In this document: piece after piece, positions 48,305-60,563 of the stretch
How positions within the stretch are numbered: position 1 is the first letter of the stretch
Layout: each line of letters starts with the position of its first letter
Assembly (NCBI GenBank): GCA_024036415.1
Contig: JAMWET010000949.1
Location: 971,501-1,035,500 of the forward strand
Source: Prochilodus magdalenae
Taxonomy: Eukaryota; Chordata; Actinopteri; Characiformes; Prochilodontidae
Length of the DNA stretch: 64,000 bases
Direction: 5' to 3'
Program-made: the position numbers and the translations under genes
The notes under the pieces: model-generated
What the model was told of the DNA's origin: nothing
Database searches by the model: none
Seen by the model: only the letters and a program-made list of their open reading frames with translations

Positions 48305-48545
48305 GTTTGTTCATTCATTCATTCATTCATTCATTCATTCATTCACTTATCCTTCTGTTCATTCACCCAGACCTAGGGGGCAATTTAGCATCTCCAGTCC
48401 ACCTGACTGCACGTCTTTGGACTTAAGGCGGACGGCAAAGCACCCGGAGAAAACCCATACAGACACAGGGAGAACGTGCAAACTCCACACAGAAGGACCC
48501 TGAACACCACAGCCAGGAATCGAACACGTTCTTGCCATTCCGCTG
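48305..48545 (-). mobile_element. tRNA-derived SINE (antisense) with (ATTC)n end
   Basis: It has gggggcaatttagcatctcc, ctgactgcacgtctttggac, cacccggagaaaacccatac and gggagaacgtgcaaactcca in order, then ccaggaatcgaacacgttct, the reversed B-box region (cgtgttcgattcctgg). The left end is an ATTC tandem run at 48309-48346, the reversed GAAT tail. The 55.8 kb copy is the same family. Confidence 0.8.
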
Positions 48546-50053
48546 TGTGCAAGTGCATATTATTAAAATCTGACAAAAAAACAAAAAAACAAATGGCAAA
48601 ATCCTCTAGCAGAAGGCCACTGTCATTTCATTGATGATGTCATATTGTTACACTGGAGTCAGCCCTCCGGAAAACAAGATTTTTCATTGGAGTGATGTCA
48701 TACTCTACCTAAAGCTGGAGAGGCTGAATGACATATTAGAGTCGAATTAAATATTCGGCTTGCTGTTCCTTGCTCAGTGGGTGAGAGACAGAAACAACAT
48801 TGTTGTGGCAACAGCAGTGGCAAGGATGTAAAAGGATTTTGTCCTCATTTATAACAAATTAATTATTTTCTTTGTTTATACAGCTTATTCCTGTAGTATT
48901 ACACATGTACACCTTATTGAGGCCTATATGTCGTAACAGTCAGGGATAACATTGGCAAAGGCAAAAAATGGCTACAGCTGTATGTCTATTAAACCAGTGC
49001 AGAACATACATACCAGTCAAACAGCGGTCACTACAGAAGTCCCTTTAACCGCTCACAGGTGTAGATTTGAGCCAGATTGTTTCTTACTCCAGCCTCATGG
49101 ATGGTAATGGAAGTCAGATGCTCTTTATGACCTGGTATCACGGCAGAAATCACTGGTTTAATGTCTCCTGGAAATGCGAGGATTTTCCTGCAGACACGTC
49201 TTGATGTGGCCAGAAACTCAATCAAATGAATCAAAACCCTGTGGGAACTGTCAAACAGCTGTCTGTCAGTGGAGTGACTGCAGGATGCTTGCTGCTATAT
49301 AAGAAACTGTGGTACTGTAAAGCAGGCATTAGCCGCGTAGAGTCTTCTACCATTAGTAAACCTTATCTGATGCCTGATCCCAGAAGAACCTGGGCTTCAC
49401 TAAGAAGGCTGTATGCACAGTTTTCCCACAGCACTGAGGTGCATATCTCCACTCCAGATAGCCTCGCTTACGCTGCTCCTGTTTGAGATATTATCCTTAT
49501 CCATATTTAAACAGGAAAGTTGGAGGAAATATCAGCCAGCTCTTCACAAATAATTCCTTTTTTGCCTGCTCTGCTTTGGTAATGCCAAGACGGCTCATAT
49601 TCCACATTTTATCCAGTATTTCATGGTGAATAGCATGCTGTCCTGTGTAGTGTGGCTTTACCATCTGTATTTTAGAAGCTCTATCAATGAGCTGTTAGTT
49701 GGAATACACTGAACGTTTAATCAGCATATGATTGTTGGCAAAGAGAAACAAAAAAAGGGCTACTGTTGGACTGATGCAAAACAACAATGCCATTTGAATG
49801 TAAGTCAAGGGAAGCTTTTCCAAGCAAATTTGGGACATTTTGTTGGTCCACTCAAAATGAAATTTTACACAATATAAAGGGCTGCTGTGCTCAAATGATG
49901 CATAAAAGTCAACGACAAAAATGGAGATGCAAATTTTTCTTTGGACAATGACAATTTAAAAACATCATAATTCCATGTTTTCGTTTATTGTCACATTTTT
50001 ATTCACTTTACAATCACCAGCTGCATTTACAACGTGTGATCATTTCATGAGAA
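48546..50053. other. Intergenic sequence without a recognised gene apart from the possible exon at 49.0-49.2 kb
   Basis: Nothing else stands out. The + strand frame at 49226-49486 overlaps the possible minus-strand exon and has no family signature. Confidence 0.5.
49031..49238 (-). CDS. Possible terminal exon of an unidentified gene (or a retained fragment)
   Basis: On the minus strand a pyrimidine-containing acceptor (ctgtttgacagttcccacag) is followed by a frame of about 68 codons ending in TAG at 49031-49033. The peptide begins VLIHLIEFLATSRRVC, continues RKILAFPGDIKPVISAVI, and ends EAGVRNNLAQIYTCERLKGLL minus a few residues. It reads like genuine helical, possibly ARM/HEAT-type, protein: even use of residues, no low complexity. 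I do not recognise it. I could not find a convincing preceding exon between 49.3 and 64 kb, and no AATAAA follows closely. It could be a real last exon, a decayed gene piece or chance. Confidence 0.35.
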
Positions 50054-50976
50054 TATACTATACTAGAAATCCTGCTATACTAGAAATCCTGCTATACTAG
50101 AAATGCTGCTATACTAGAAATCCTGCTATACTAGAAACCCAGCTATACTAGAAATCCTGCTATACTAGAAATCCTGCTATACTAGAAATCCTGCTATACT
50201 AGAAATGCTGCTATACTAGAAATCCTGCTATACTAGAAATGCTGCTATACTAGAAATCCTGCTATACTAGAAATGCTGCTATACTAGACATCCTGCTATA
50301 CTAATAATGCTGCTACACTAGAATCACAAGCTATACTAGATAATGCTGTTTCCTAGACATTCCTGACTAACTAATAAGCTAAACTAGAAAATCCTGCATA
50401 TACTAGAAACCCAGCTATACTAGAAATCCTGCTGTACTGCTATACTAGAAATGCTGCTATCTAGGAATGCTGATACTAGAAAAGCTGCCATATACTAGAC
50501 AGGTTTTGCTATACGAAATAATGCTGCCTCTACACTAGAAAGGTCCTGCTCATACTATGAAACCAGCTTACTAGGGCCTGCTGTACTAGAAACCCAGCTT
50601 ACTCCTGCTATACTAGAAGCCTGCTATAATAGAACTATACTAGAGATGTTGCCTTTTGGCATCCTGCTATATAAAATGCTGCCCTATTAGAATCCTGCTA
50701 TGACTAGAAAAGCTATACTAGAAATCCTGCCTATCTAGATGCTGCCTATACTAGACATCCTGCTATACTAGAAATGCTGCTATACTATAAATCCTGCTAT
50801 ACTAGAAATGCTGCTATACTAGACATCCTGCTATACTAATAATGCTGCTACACTAGAAATCCTGCTATACTAGAAACCCAGCTATACTAGAAACCCAGCT
50901 ATACTAGAAATCCTGCTATACTAGAAATCCTGCTATACTAGAAATGCTGCTATACTAGGAATGCTGCTATGCTATA
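50054..50976. repeat. 17-bp minisatellite (ctatactagaaatcctg)
   Basis: About 920 bp built from a 17-bp unit with two main variants, -aaatcctg and -aaatgctg, plus -aaacccag. Copies at 50054-50315 and 50760-50976 are regular. Copies in between (about 50318-50758) show many single-base insertions and deletions. No unique spacers, so not a CRISPR. Confidence 0.95.
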
Positions 50977-50979
50977 AAA

Positions 50980-52149
50980 CCTCATTACTTTAAGTACAAT
51001 AAGAAAGTCATTGAATGAACAGAGGGGTAAACAGACGGAAAAGACTTCTGCTACAACTTGGGCCACAGGTTTTTTCTAGCTTTGCAGAATCAGAAGTTAC
51101 TAATGACTGTTCTGACTGAAAATTAAGTAAATGAAAGTGCAGTCTCTGACTTTTGCATGCTACTGACTGTTTTCTGGCTCACCTGTAAATCTGCCATATC
51201 TGAGAGGTTTTGTTACGACCGATACTCCCCTCAGGTCCATCATAAATGAATGCACTTACTGGGCCGAGTCAGCAGGCCCTTCTCCTGAGAATAAAGCCTG
51301 AAATGAACATCCGAGATTCTTTTGGCATTTATATGGCTGGCATGATTAACTGATACTAGAAAAGCTTCAGACGTCAGCTGGATCTGAAAGATTCATAAAG
51401 AGTCTATTTACAAGTGAAGCATTTGGAGCATGCAAGGGTGTGAGATATTTGCATAGATCCTACTTGTGAGATACTGCAGGTGCAGTGTTGGGCTGGTATT
51501 GGAGAGGTTAGTGTGAGGTTGCTTTCTTACCATTGTTAGGAAATGAGTCATGACAGACGTAGATGGAAAAGGGAAATAAGTAGCTTGCAGTTAGAAGTTA
51601 AATGTACCGCTAATGAACATTGTTCAGTAAATACACTGTGTTATGGGGTGTTTAATAGCCAGGAAAGGTAAATATTTGCGAACGTTTATGGTAAGATATG
51701 ATCATTATGACTTTTACTGTCATATTCGCTGTCCATTGTAGTTTTTGACTGTAGTTTTAGTTATGTGTTAGCACTTCTTCTGAACACATGCTCCAATACT
51801 CCAACATTCACAAGCCCTGTTTGCTCTGCAAGTAGTCATTACACAAGTCATTTTCTCTGCTGGGGGTAAATTACTGCATTACATTTTCTACAGTAGTGAT
51901 GTCTGTGTCTTTTACCCATATCAGGATATATTACAGTGTTAAAGAAAAGCGAATGTAATACTAAAATAGACTACAAGTCAAAACAGTTACATCATTCTTT
52001 TTACAGTACATTGGTTAAAGATTTTCAATATTTTCTTTACTAAAGGAAAAGGTTTGATTTAAAATCACAAGTTCTGTACAAAACCATTTGCATGCCGAAA
52101 TGTTTTTTTTTTTTTTTAAATTGATGGACATATTGGCTTGGCATCGTTG
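50980..52149. other. Intergenic sequence, nothing recognised
   Basis: No coding frame, repeat family or RNA gene seen; a poly(T) run of about 14 lies at 52105-52118. Confidence 0.5.
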
Positions 52150-52829
52150 GAGGAATGCAAGTCAGTATGGCTGTTGATTAGACACATAGAGCAGTAAGGG
52201 GTCAGTATGTCTGTGGATTAGACACAGAGAAGTGCGTGAAAGTATGTCTGTGGATTAGACACATAGAGGAGTGCGTGAAAGTATGTCTGTGGATTAGACA
52301 CATAGAGGAGTGTAAGTCAGTATGTCTGTGGATTAGACACATAGAGGAGTGTATATCAGTATATCTGTGGATTAGACACATAGAAGAGAACAGGTCAGTA
52401 TGTCTGTGGATTAGACACATTGAGGAGTGTAGGTCAGTATGTCTGTGGATTAGACACATAGAAGAGAACAGGGTCAGTATGTCTGTGGATTAGACACATA
52501 GTGGAGTGCAGATCAGTATGTCTGTGGATTAGACACATAGTGGAGTGCAGATCAGTATGTCTGTGGATTAGACACATTGAGGAGTGTAGGTCAGTATGTC
52601 TGTGGATTAGACACATAGAAGAGAACAGGTCAGTATGTCTGTGGATTAGACACATAGAGAAGTGTAGGTCAGCATGTCTGTGAATTAGACATAGAGGAGT
52701 GTAGGTCAGTAGGTCTGTGGAGTAGACACATTAAGGAGTGCAGGTCAGTAGGTCTGTGGATTAGACACATTAAGGAGTGCAGGTCAGTAGGTCTGTGGAT
52801 TAGACACATTAAGGAGTGCAGGTCAGTAT
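52150..52829. repeat. 39-bp minisatellite
   Basis: About 17 tandem copies of a unit containing tcagtatgtctgtggattag and acacatagaggagtg. Because 39 is a multiple of three, both strands hold long stop-free stretches reading as 13-residue repeats (VCLWIRHIEECRS on +, CLIHRHTDLHSSM on -). Variants differ at agaaca/gagtgta/taaggagtgc. Copies at the right end (from about 52710) carry tcagtaggtctg and attaaggagtgc. I regard the reading frames as a by-product. Confidence 0.95.
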
Positions 52830-53560
52830 GGCCACCTCTCGCCTGGATACCAGATAAGATATGGTTGGGCATGGAGGCATACATGTTCCGTAAGCGATCC
52901 TGAAGCATATTTGAGAAGATGCTGGGGCTGGACTTGTAGACTCTGTATACTCATAGACTGCCGAAACTGGTGCCCCAGGTGATCTGGTGTCCCAGCTGAT
53001 CTTAAAAATGCCTGTTTGCCGAAAAACCTGTTGACCGGCCAAACCAAGGAAGTGTTGCATTCCTGTTTAAACCTGTGCCGTGTGTGTCAGGCATCCTGCT
53101 GAAAAATGCCAGTTGAACGCCTGGCCATTAAAGACAACACGTGGCCACAGGAGGACCTGCACGTATGGCTGACCTTTTAATACCTCTCGTATCACAACTA
53201 GGGGTGACGGTGAAGGTGACGGTGGCTGTCAATGGCAGGACACGTAATGTAATAGGAGGCGTGACACCAAATTTCCCTTGTAAGCGCCAGGAGATGGTCT
53301 GAGAAGAGACAGCAGAGACAGAGCTGTATAATGACGGTGCCACAAGTGTCTAGATGATGAACAAGGAAACTGTGTGAGCTTCTCGAGGATCAAACGAACC
53401 TCTCTACTGGTGGTCTTTCTGGGCTGTCCTGAGCCTGTTCACCATGTGTGCGTACCCTTACATATCCAGGCCACACCTGTAGCCATTTACATATTTGGCT
53501 GAGACATAGCTGCATGCCTAGTTTTCCGGGAATGCAACATATCTATCTGACCTTGTTATA
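52830..53560 (-). pseudogene. Degraded Tc1-like transposase
   Basis: On the minus strand, from high to low coordinates, there are fragments in different frames: VSSQTISWRLQGKFGV and RVLPLTATV (end of the DNA-binding part), FNGQAFNWHF and FQQDA-HT (the block around the second catalytic Asp, FQQDNARPHT in intact relatives), then DRLRNMYASMPNHI and LSGIQARGGHT (the usual C-terminus). Frameshifts and stops break it many times. The C-terminal frame runs directly into the 39-bp minisatellite. I could not locate paired TIRs. Confidence 0.75.
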
Positions 53561-53674
53561 TTTTTTGTCAATGAATGTATTTAATCATTACACGTTCAGC
53601 GCTCATAACACTGAAACCTCCTCCTCGTTCTGCACTCACTGTCTACTGTATGCTCCACATACCACGTAGATTCA

Positions 53675-53905
53675 TTTTGTAGTTCTACAATTATAGATTG
53701 TGGTCCATCTGATTGGCTGCATCCTTTTTTGGCCCAATTTGACTCTTTTCCTCAATGGTCAGGACCCCCACAGGACCAGCACAGGGCAGGTATGATGTTG
53801 GTGGTGAATCATTCTCAGCACTGCAGTGACACTGACATGGTGATGGTGTGTTAGTGTTGCACTGGTTCGAGTGGATCCGACACAGTGGTGCACTTACCTG
53901 TAAGG
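53675..53905. mobile_element. Fragment of the palindromic MITE-like element
   Basis: ttgtagttctacaattatag, aatggtcaggacccccacag, gaatcattctcagcactgca and gtgacactgacatggtgatg correspond to the left half of the element at 11.4-11.9 kb. The mirrored right half is missing, so it is truncated at about 53905. Confidence 0.75.
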
Positions 53906-55160
53906 TAAATGGAACTGACAACATCTCCAATGAGTGTAGATGCAAGGAGGTCATTTTATGGTTGATCATATCTTTACCATATCTTTGATTATGCTTATGG
54001 ATGTATATTCATATTCAAAGTCAAAAGATTTTCTGTGTGTATATCTGATGTGGATATGCGCACTGATAGTGTACAGGTAGAAGAAACCTGATCACGTAAG
54101 CAGAAACTGTCCACACAGCTCATTTATAAAGCTTGCACTTAAATGTATTTTTAGTGATGATGGTAGAATGGCCCCTTGTGCAGCTATGTTTGAGTACATT
54201 CACTCCCAAAGCTGGTTGTTTTGAAATGTATTTTACTTCCTGGCTCTTAGCTAGTGTAAGACAGTGCCCTTAGTGAAGCTGTATGGCCAAATCTGACAGA
54301 CGTCTTTTATGGACCCCACCTCTAAATGTCCGTACAGGTAACTAAAAATAGTATAAATAAAAATAAACTATGCACATGAGCTCCTTATAGTTGTGTTGTT
54401 CCTGTGGATGAATTGAACAGTGTTACATTCTTAGAACATTCCTAGAAAACTCACATGTAGCTACTCAGCCACACCCCTGGAAAAGCATAATGCCAATACT
54501 GAAAGCTCAATCATTCCGTTTATTATACTGATGAATGGACAGTAGTTCTCTTTCACTGTTCTAATGTTTGAACGTCAGAATTGAATATGTCCATTCTCAG
54601 GAGTCACTACACATCCTTAGTTCAGTTAACTCTTAGAAGGAGCGGTCATCCTTTCAATCTAGTTTCAATCTAGCCATCTAACAACAACAAAAGCTTGCAT
54701 AGGGACATATTTTTGTGGGCTGCCTAGATCAGAAAACGTAGGAACAACATAGCCATTGAGATCTGGCTCCCCTTCCAATGTCAAACGGGCTCATTAGAGT
54801 AGTACAGTCCCTTGTCTCAGAAGCTCTGCCCACGGCTAGCTTTGCAACATATTGTGGGTCAACATAATCACAGTGGAGAAAGTTTATTTTTGATGCCAAT
54901 GTCCAGCTACAGTTGGCCAAAACCTGTTTATGTGTTCTAACAACTTTCTATCAGAAGCAGCACTGGCAATTCAATTGTTCAGTGAAATACGGAACTAATA
55001 CCAACTGTTCATGAAACAACTGCAGGTAAGGTGAATGTAAGCATTTATTTTCATTCATTAATTATTAATTTTGTTTTAAATTACATAATTATGCTCTGTG
55101 TTTGACTGTTTAGCACTAAATAACACTAACTGCTGTTTACAAAGTTCTGTGTGCTACTCA
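53906..55160. other. Intergenic sequence, nothing firmly recognised
   Basis: No gene seen. The stretch at 54729-54920 has an open minus-strand frame that reads like a repeat fragment, with no transposase motif. Confidence 0.45.
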
Positions 55161-55165
55161 CTGCA

Positions 55166-55707
<542 letters not shown>

Positions 55708-55834
55708 TAAAATGTTAAATGCACCTATTAAAACCTGTCTACATGATGCAAATTAATTATACAGGTAATTAATCAGTATTAACTGTGCAATTCAGTAATA
55801 ACTTAATTTTAAATTTTGCAGAATTCTTTCTCAC

Positions 55835-56145
55835 TCTCAATCTCTTAAACTGCTTTGTCCTTCTTGGTCATGGGGGTGCTGGTGTCCATCCCAGGGTTTG
55901 ATGAGTGGAAGGCAGGAAACACCGTGAACAGGCCGCCAGTTCATTCATCACAGGGCAGACCCAGACAAACACATATGGGGCAATTTAGCATCTCCATTGT
56001 ATCTGACTGTATGTCTTTGGACTGTGAGAGGAAACTGGAGCACCCGGAGGAAAGCCAAGCAGAAAGGACCCCGGCCAACCCTGCTGAAAATAGAGCCCAG
56101 GTCCTTCTTGCTGTAAGGTGACGGCACTACCCACTGCGCCTTCAC
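55835..56145 (-). mobile_element. tRNA-derived SINE (antisense)
   Basis: Same family as 48.3 kb and more complete: ggggcaatttagcatctcca, gactgtatgtctttggactg, agcacccggaggaaagcc, then ggtccttcttgctgtaaggt and cactacccactgcgcc, the reversed tRNA-like head (ggcgcagtgggtagtgccgt). The left part (gtgctggtgtccatcccagg, tgaacaggccgccagttcat) is the body. No target duplication was resolved. Confidence 0.85.
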
Positions 56146-59100
56146 ATAATACTATTACACATTACAGAATAATAACTCCTGACGTGGAGTATTTTCATTT
56201 TGTCACTCAGTTGTCAATAATGTTCTGGAGCAGAAGCAGAGACGAGTCATTCCATTGACTCAGACATGAATTACTGCTTTGACATTTTACTGAGAGATCA
56301 AACCACACAGAATGAATCAGATGGAAATGACATCCTTTTTGGCGAAATGTCAGCCAGCAGACAAATGCCCATGAGGCTTTGTTTGCACAGGCATCGGCTA
56401 CATCTTTCCCTTTCACTCCAGTTATAACAGTTAGAGAAAGAAATACAGCAAGAAGCCACAGGCTACTGAGCAGCCTGGCAAATATCGAGGTATTTTCAAA
56501 AAGGCCTTTATATTTAAATTTATATTGAAGAAACATGAAGGAACAACATTGTCTAAACAAACAAACAAAAAATTGTTAAAAACTAAGGCTGTTAATGTCA
56601 AGTGAGATGAACAGTATCCAGCCACCAGCTAGGCTTGTGCAGATGTCATCATGCTAACTGGCCAGTACTAGGAGCTTTCCTGTTACTGTTAACCACATTA
56701 GTATGTTTGATTAAGCTGGGTCTTTGACTCCTTACACTCCAAAGACTCATGAGTGGATAGAACTAATACTGAATTAACAACTGAAAGTTTTAAAGTTGTG
56801 AGCAGGGCTGCCCAAAATGACCTGGGATTGGAGTTTAAAGGTGCAATATGTAAGATTTCAAGTTTAAAACATCAAAAACAAAAATGAATAACATAAACAG
56901 AACGTGAAGAAATAAGTTTTGATGGTATCTCAAAGATGTCTAGGTTTTGTGTTTAAGATAACTACAGAGGTTAGCACACTTCCCCGCTAACCCCAGCCCA
57001 TCCTTTTTCATAATATTACTTTGTAGCCTCAAGAAGTGAGTCACTGTAGTGTTGAGTCAAATCAGTCCAACATGAGAGTGTAATGAAGCAGCACGGCTGC
57101 CGTGACATAGGTTCAGCTTCTGGTTTAATTTAGCGATCTTTTAAAGACAGGTATCCAATGAATTGAAGAATAAACAAAATCATGGGAATTACTAACATCA
57201 CGTCACCCGGTCAAACCTAAACACTAAAGAAAAAGCACAAGGTTCTCTGGAGACGTATCAGAACGCTAGCTACCCTTTGTGTTTAACAAAGCTGTTTCAT
57301 GGAGTCTCAACATTTGTATACTGTCTTGTCGTTTTTGGCCCACACGCATTAGACTTTGGCCTCCCAAGACAAAAAAGCCATGCAGCTTGCTACTGGCATG
57401 TGTAGAGGTTCTTGTGAAGCACTGCGGCAGCTGGAGGAGAGACTTTAACTTGTAAATAAGCTGCTGTGGTTCAGCTCAAGATGTGTACATATGTTTTTTT
57501 ATGATGGGCTGTGTTTTGTGGGCTTTGTGGGCCCTGTACTTGTGGGTTTGCTATCTTCCATGTATGGGAAATGTGTGGCTAGACGTGACCTTCCCACTTC
57601 CTGGCCATGTCCTTGCTGCTGTATTCAATAAAATAGCACTCTCTAAAAACATTTTGATTCCTGCATCGTTTTGTTTTATGCCAACACCACAATGTATTAA
57701 GAAACACCATGGGATCTGTGTTTCTCAAACTCCTGACTCAGAATAAATGGACCCACACTGAGGTGGATATGATATCGGGCTTCTTCGAATGCTTTGACAG
57801 CTCTATAATTCAGGCCTTGGTGCTTCATCCTCTTCTAGAATCCATAGAGAATTTCACTGAACTGCTACATGCCACAGCTAGCTAGTTCTCCTCTGATCTC
57901 CACCCAGGCCTATGATAAAGCCCTTCCTGAGAGGTGTGACTGCGTTTACAATGTTTAGATGCCTTTCCTGGGTTTACAGAAAGCTGTCTGAGATCATAAG
58001 TGACCTACATAATCAGTTTACAGAGGCGAGAGCAAAGCGTTTGTCTCAAAACGTATCAGGTCTCCTCACTCCTTTTGAAAGTCATTGGTCTGTTTACGTC
58101 TGTGGACGTGTTTGAAGCAGTAGAGACAGTATATAATAGACCCAAACAACACAGTTCACACAAACAGCACAAAGCCCTCTATCAGACAGGTACTCCTTGC
58201 AGTTTTTCACCTTGTGCCTTAAAACTTCATAGCTTGTTTGGACGTCGGCACTGATTTGGAAGCAGTCCGCCTTAAACAACAAGTGTCTTGTTTGTATTTG
58301 GCAGCAAGTGTTCTCAGCAAACAAGAAATTTCACTTGGCTCTGGTGAAGCTTGCACTTGCTGCAGTTTGACACACTGGCCTGTGTGTTTTTACTGGTTTG
58401 AGTACCTGTAAATGATGTCAGGCCTGCAATGAAATAGACAGACAATATACAGTTGCCAGCGGATAGACAGTCACTGGAAAAGAGCACAAAATTTAGGAGC
58501 CAAAAATTAATCTTTGAAGCCATACTATAGATTAATATAATGTATGAGGGCTTAAAGAACCCTCTATATGTTGCGCCAGGAAGATTCCACTGCTACCCCA
58601 CTCATTCATTCATTACTGTGGCGAATCGCAATCTGCCCCCTGTCTTAAAAATATTCAACTTACGTTCCTGTTCTGCTGCTTTCAGGCACTGGAGTTTCAA
58701 CATTCACCTCCTTTCTCCCCCCACCACCAGTTTGGTCCTGGTCCTGTTGTCCAGGGAGTAGGTTCTGCCCCTGCCATTGATATCCATCAGGAATTTTGAG
58801 GGTTTAAACACTTCACGAACTGGACCCAGGATGGGGCCTACGCTGTTTATTATTTACAAATTGTTATCCTTCTATTTGTACACCTTGTGGTGCATTAATA
58901 TATCCTTTTTTAAAATTACTTTTGTCTTTCGGGTCTTTCTGGCAGAAGCGTAGCACACATTTTCCTAGAAATGCATTTGTGAGACATTATTCAGACTAAG
59001 TTTTAGAAACCATCTGGGGCTCTGATGTTTTTTCATGAAGAAAGCATGGGATGATTCTCTTAGCATTATCGTGGATTGAGTGATTTTACACTATCTACAT

Positions 59101-59324
59101 TTCATAGACACATTAGCTGCCTTTCACATTGTGCAGAAATGTCATAAAGATTGAACCAATATGAATTATTCACATTTCATGGAATAAAATGAAATTTACA
59201 GTTTTGTAGTTTGTTTGTCTTTTTTATTTTACATTTAACTGAGAATTTGTTGACAGTAAACTATTAATAAGTGCTATCAAGTTTTTTTTACTCCAGGAGA
59301 ACATATGGATATTATATCTCCACA
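56146..59324. other. Intergenic sequence with one diverged repeat
   Basis: At about 56832-57110 is a repeat starting taaaggtgcaatatgtaag; its gagtcaaatcagtccaacat block recurs at 26233-26252, so both belong to one dispersed family. A 117-codon minus-strand frame at 56207-56560 has a hydrophobic start but no family signature. No gene is assigned. Confidence 0.5.
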
Positions 59325-59783
59325 ATATTCACTCATCATTAAAGAAATATTTACACCCAGAAGGAAGTGCTGGACTGAAATGCTATTGGGAAGTGAGATT
59401 AAGGTTACCTAGATGATAAATATGATGATACATTTAGACTTATATGGGCAATATTTATTGAGCTACGCATACATACTTGTAAAAGTCATTGTGACGGTCT
59501 ATGGGCATGTAGTCCTGTGTTGTGTAGCCATTTACCAATGGTGAAGGCAGTAACAGCATTACTCATGGAGGGCACTGAATGTTCCCAAATGTGACTGTTG
59601 TGTCAGTCAGGTACAGTGATAAGGCCTGTCCTTGGTTACGTCACGTGTGTGCGTCTGTGCATATAACTTGAATCATTCACATATCTCACGATGTTTAACC
59701 TACTTACCAAGTTTTATACCTGTCGGTTGATTCCCTCTGGGTGCAAATTTATTTGTGCAGATATTCTATTGATGATGAGTGTA
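59325..59783 (-). mobile_element. Tc1-like element, family A copy 4, internally deleted
   Basis: About 460 bp, with both ends present: tattcactcatcattaaaga at the left and ctattgatgatgagtgta at the right, plus inner cacccagaaggaagtg and ccctctgggtgc. The whole DDE region is missing. It gives the uninterrupted version (ccaagttttatacctgtcgg) of the site that carries the SINE in the 35.2 kb copy. Confidence 0.8.
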
Positions 59784-60140
59784 GTTTAAAGGCTAAGCTG
59801 AAGTAGAATGAGAACCTGAATAACGTCTGTTCATACATCCTGGACCTGATTTATCACTTATCCTTCAAGCAGTCAATCAGCCAAGATATGCTGGATATCT
59901 GTGTGTTTCTTTGGTTTACAAAGGGAGATACTATGCTAATGTGTAATTTATTTGCTTTAATGATCTACTGAAAGCGCTGTAAAGAAGTCACTAATATTCT
60001 AGTGAAACAGCAGTTAGAGCACAGTTAGAACTGACTGAAACAATGGTGTCATCCACATAGCATCCCTCCTTGTAGCACTACTCCTCTTTCAAACTGGACC
60101 ACTAGGAATGTATTTGTATTGAGGCATTGTATTTGTATAG
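59784..60140. other. Intergenic sequence, nothing recognised
   Basis: No feature seen between the Tc1-like element and the GATA microsatellite. Confidence 0.5.
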
Positions 60141-60146
60141 ACAGAC

Positions 60147-60201
<55 letters not shown>

Positions 60202-60202
60202 C
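60141..60202. repeat. (GATA)n microsatellite
   Basis: About 13 GATA units with GACA units at both ends. Confidence 0.95.
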
Positions 60203-60563
60203 AGCCAGTAGCGGTTTCACAAAAAACAGCACAGATACAAATACAAATTAAAAAATAAAAACAGCGTTGTGCAGTATGAAAAACCTAAATGGGTCGATAC
60301 CGGCAGCAGTATTATTAACTGTTAAACTATAAACTATAAACTATACTTAGTACAGGTCACTATCGAGAAATGTATAAATATCTCACATTTCTCACAGGCA
60401 AGAAATGTATACAAGAAAATACAAATATACCTGTAGACTGTAGAAAAGACAATAGTACAATAGTAATAAATAAATCTGCATGAATGTGCAAGGGGCGCAG
60501 TTATCAGCAGGTAATGACTGAATTAATATAATAAACATGCGCATATATAGGTATTTAAGTGGA

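Noticed and set aside
56207..56560. 117-codon minus-strand frame with a hydrophobic segment
   Set aside because: No initiation or splice context, no homologous family recognised; treated as chance.
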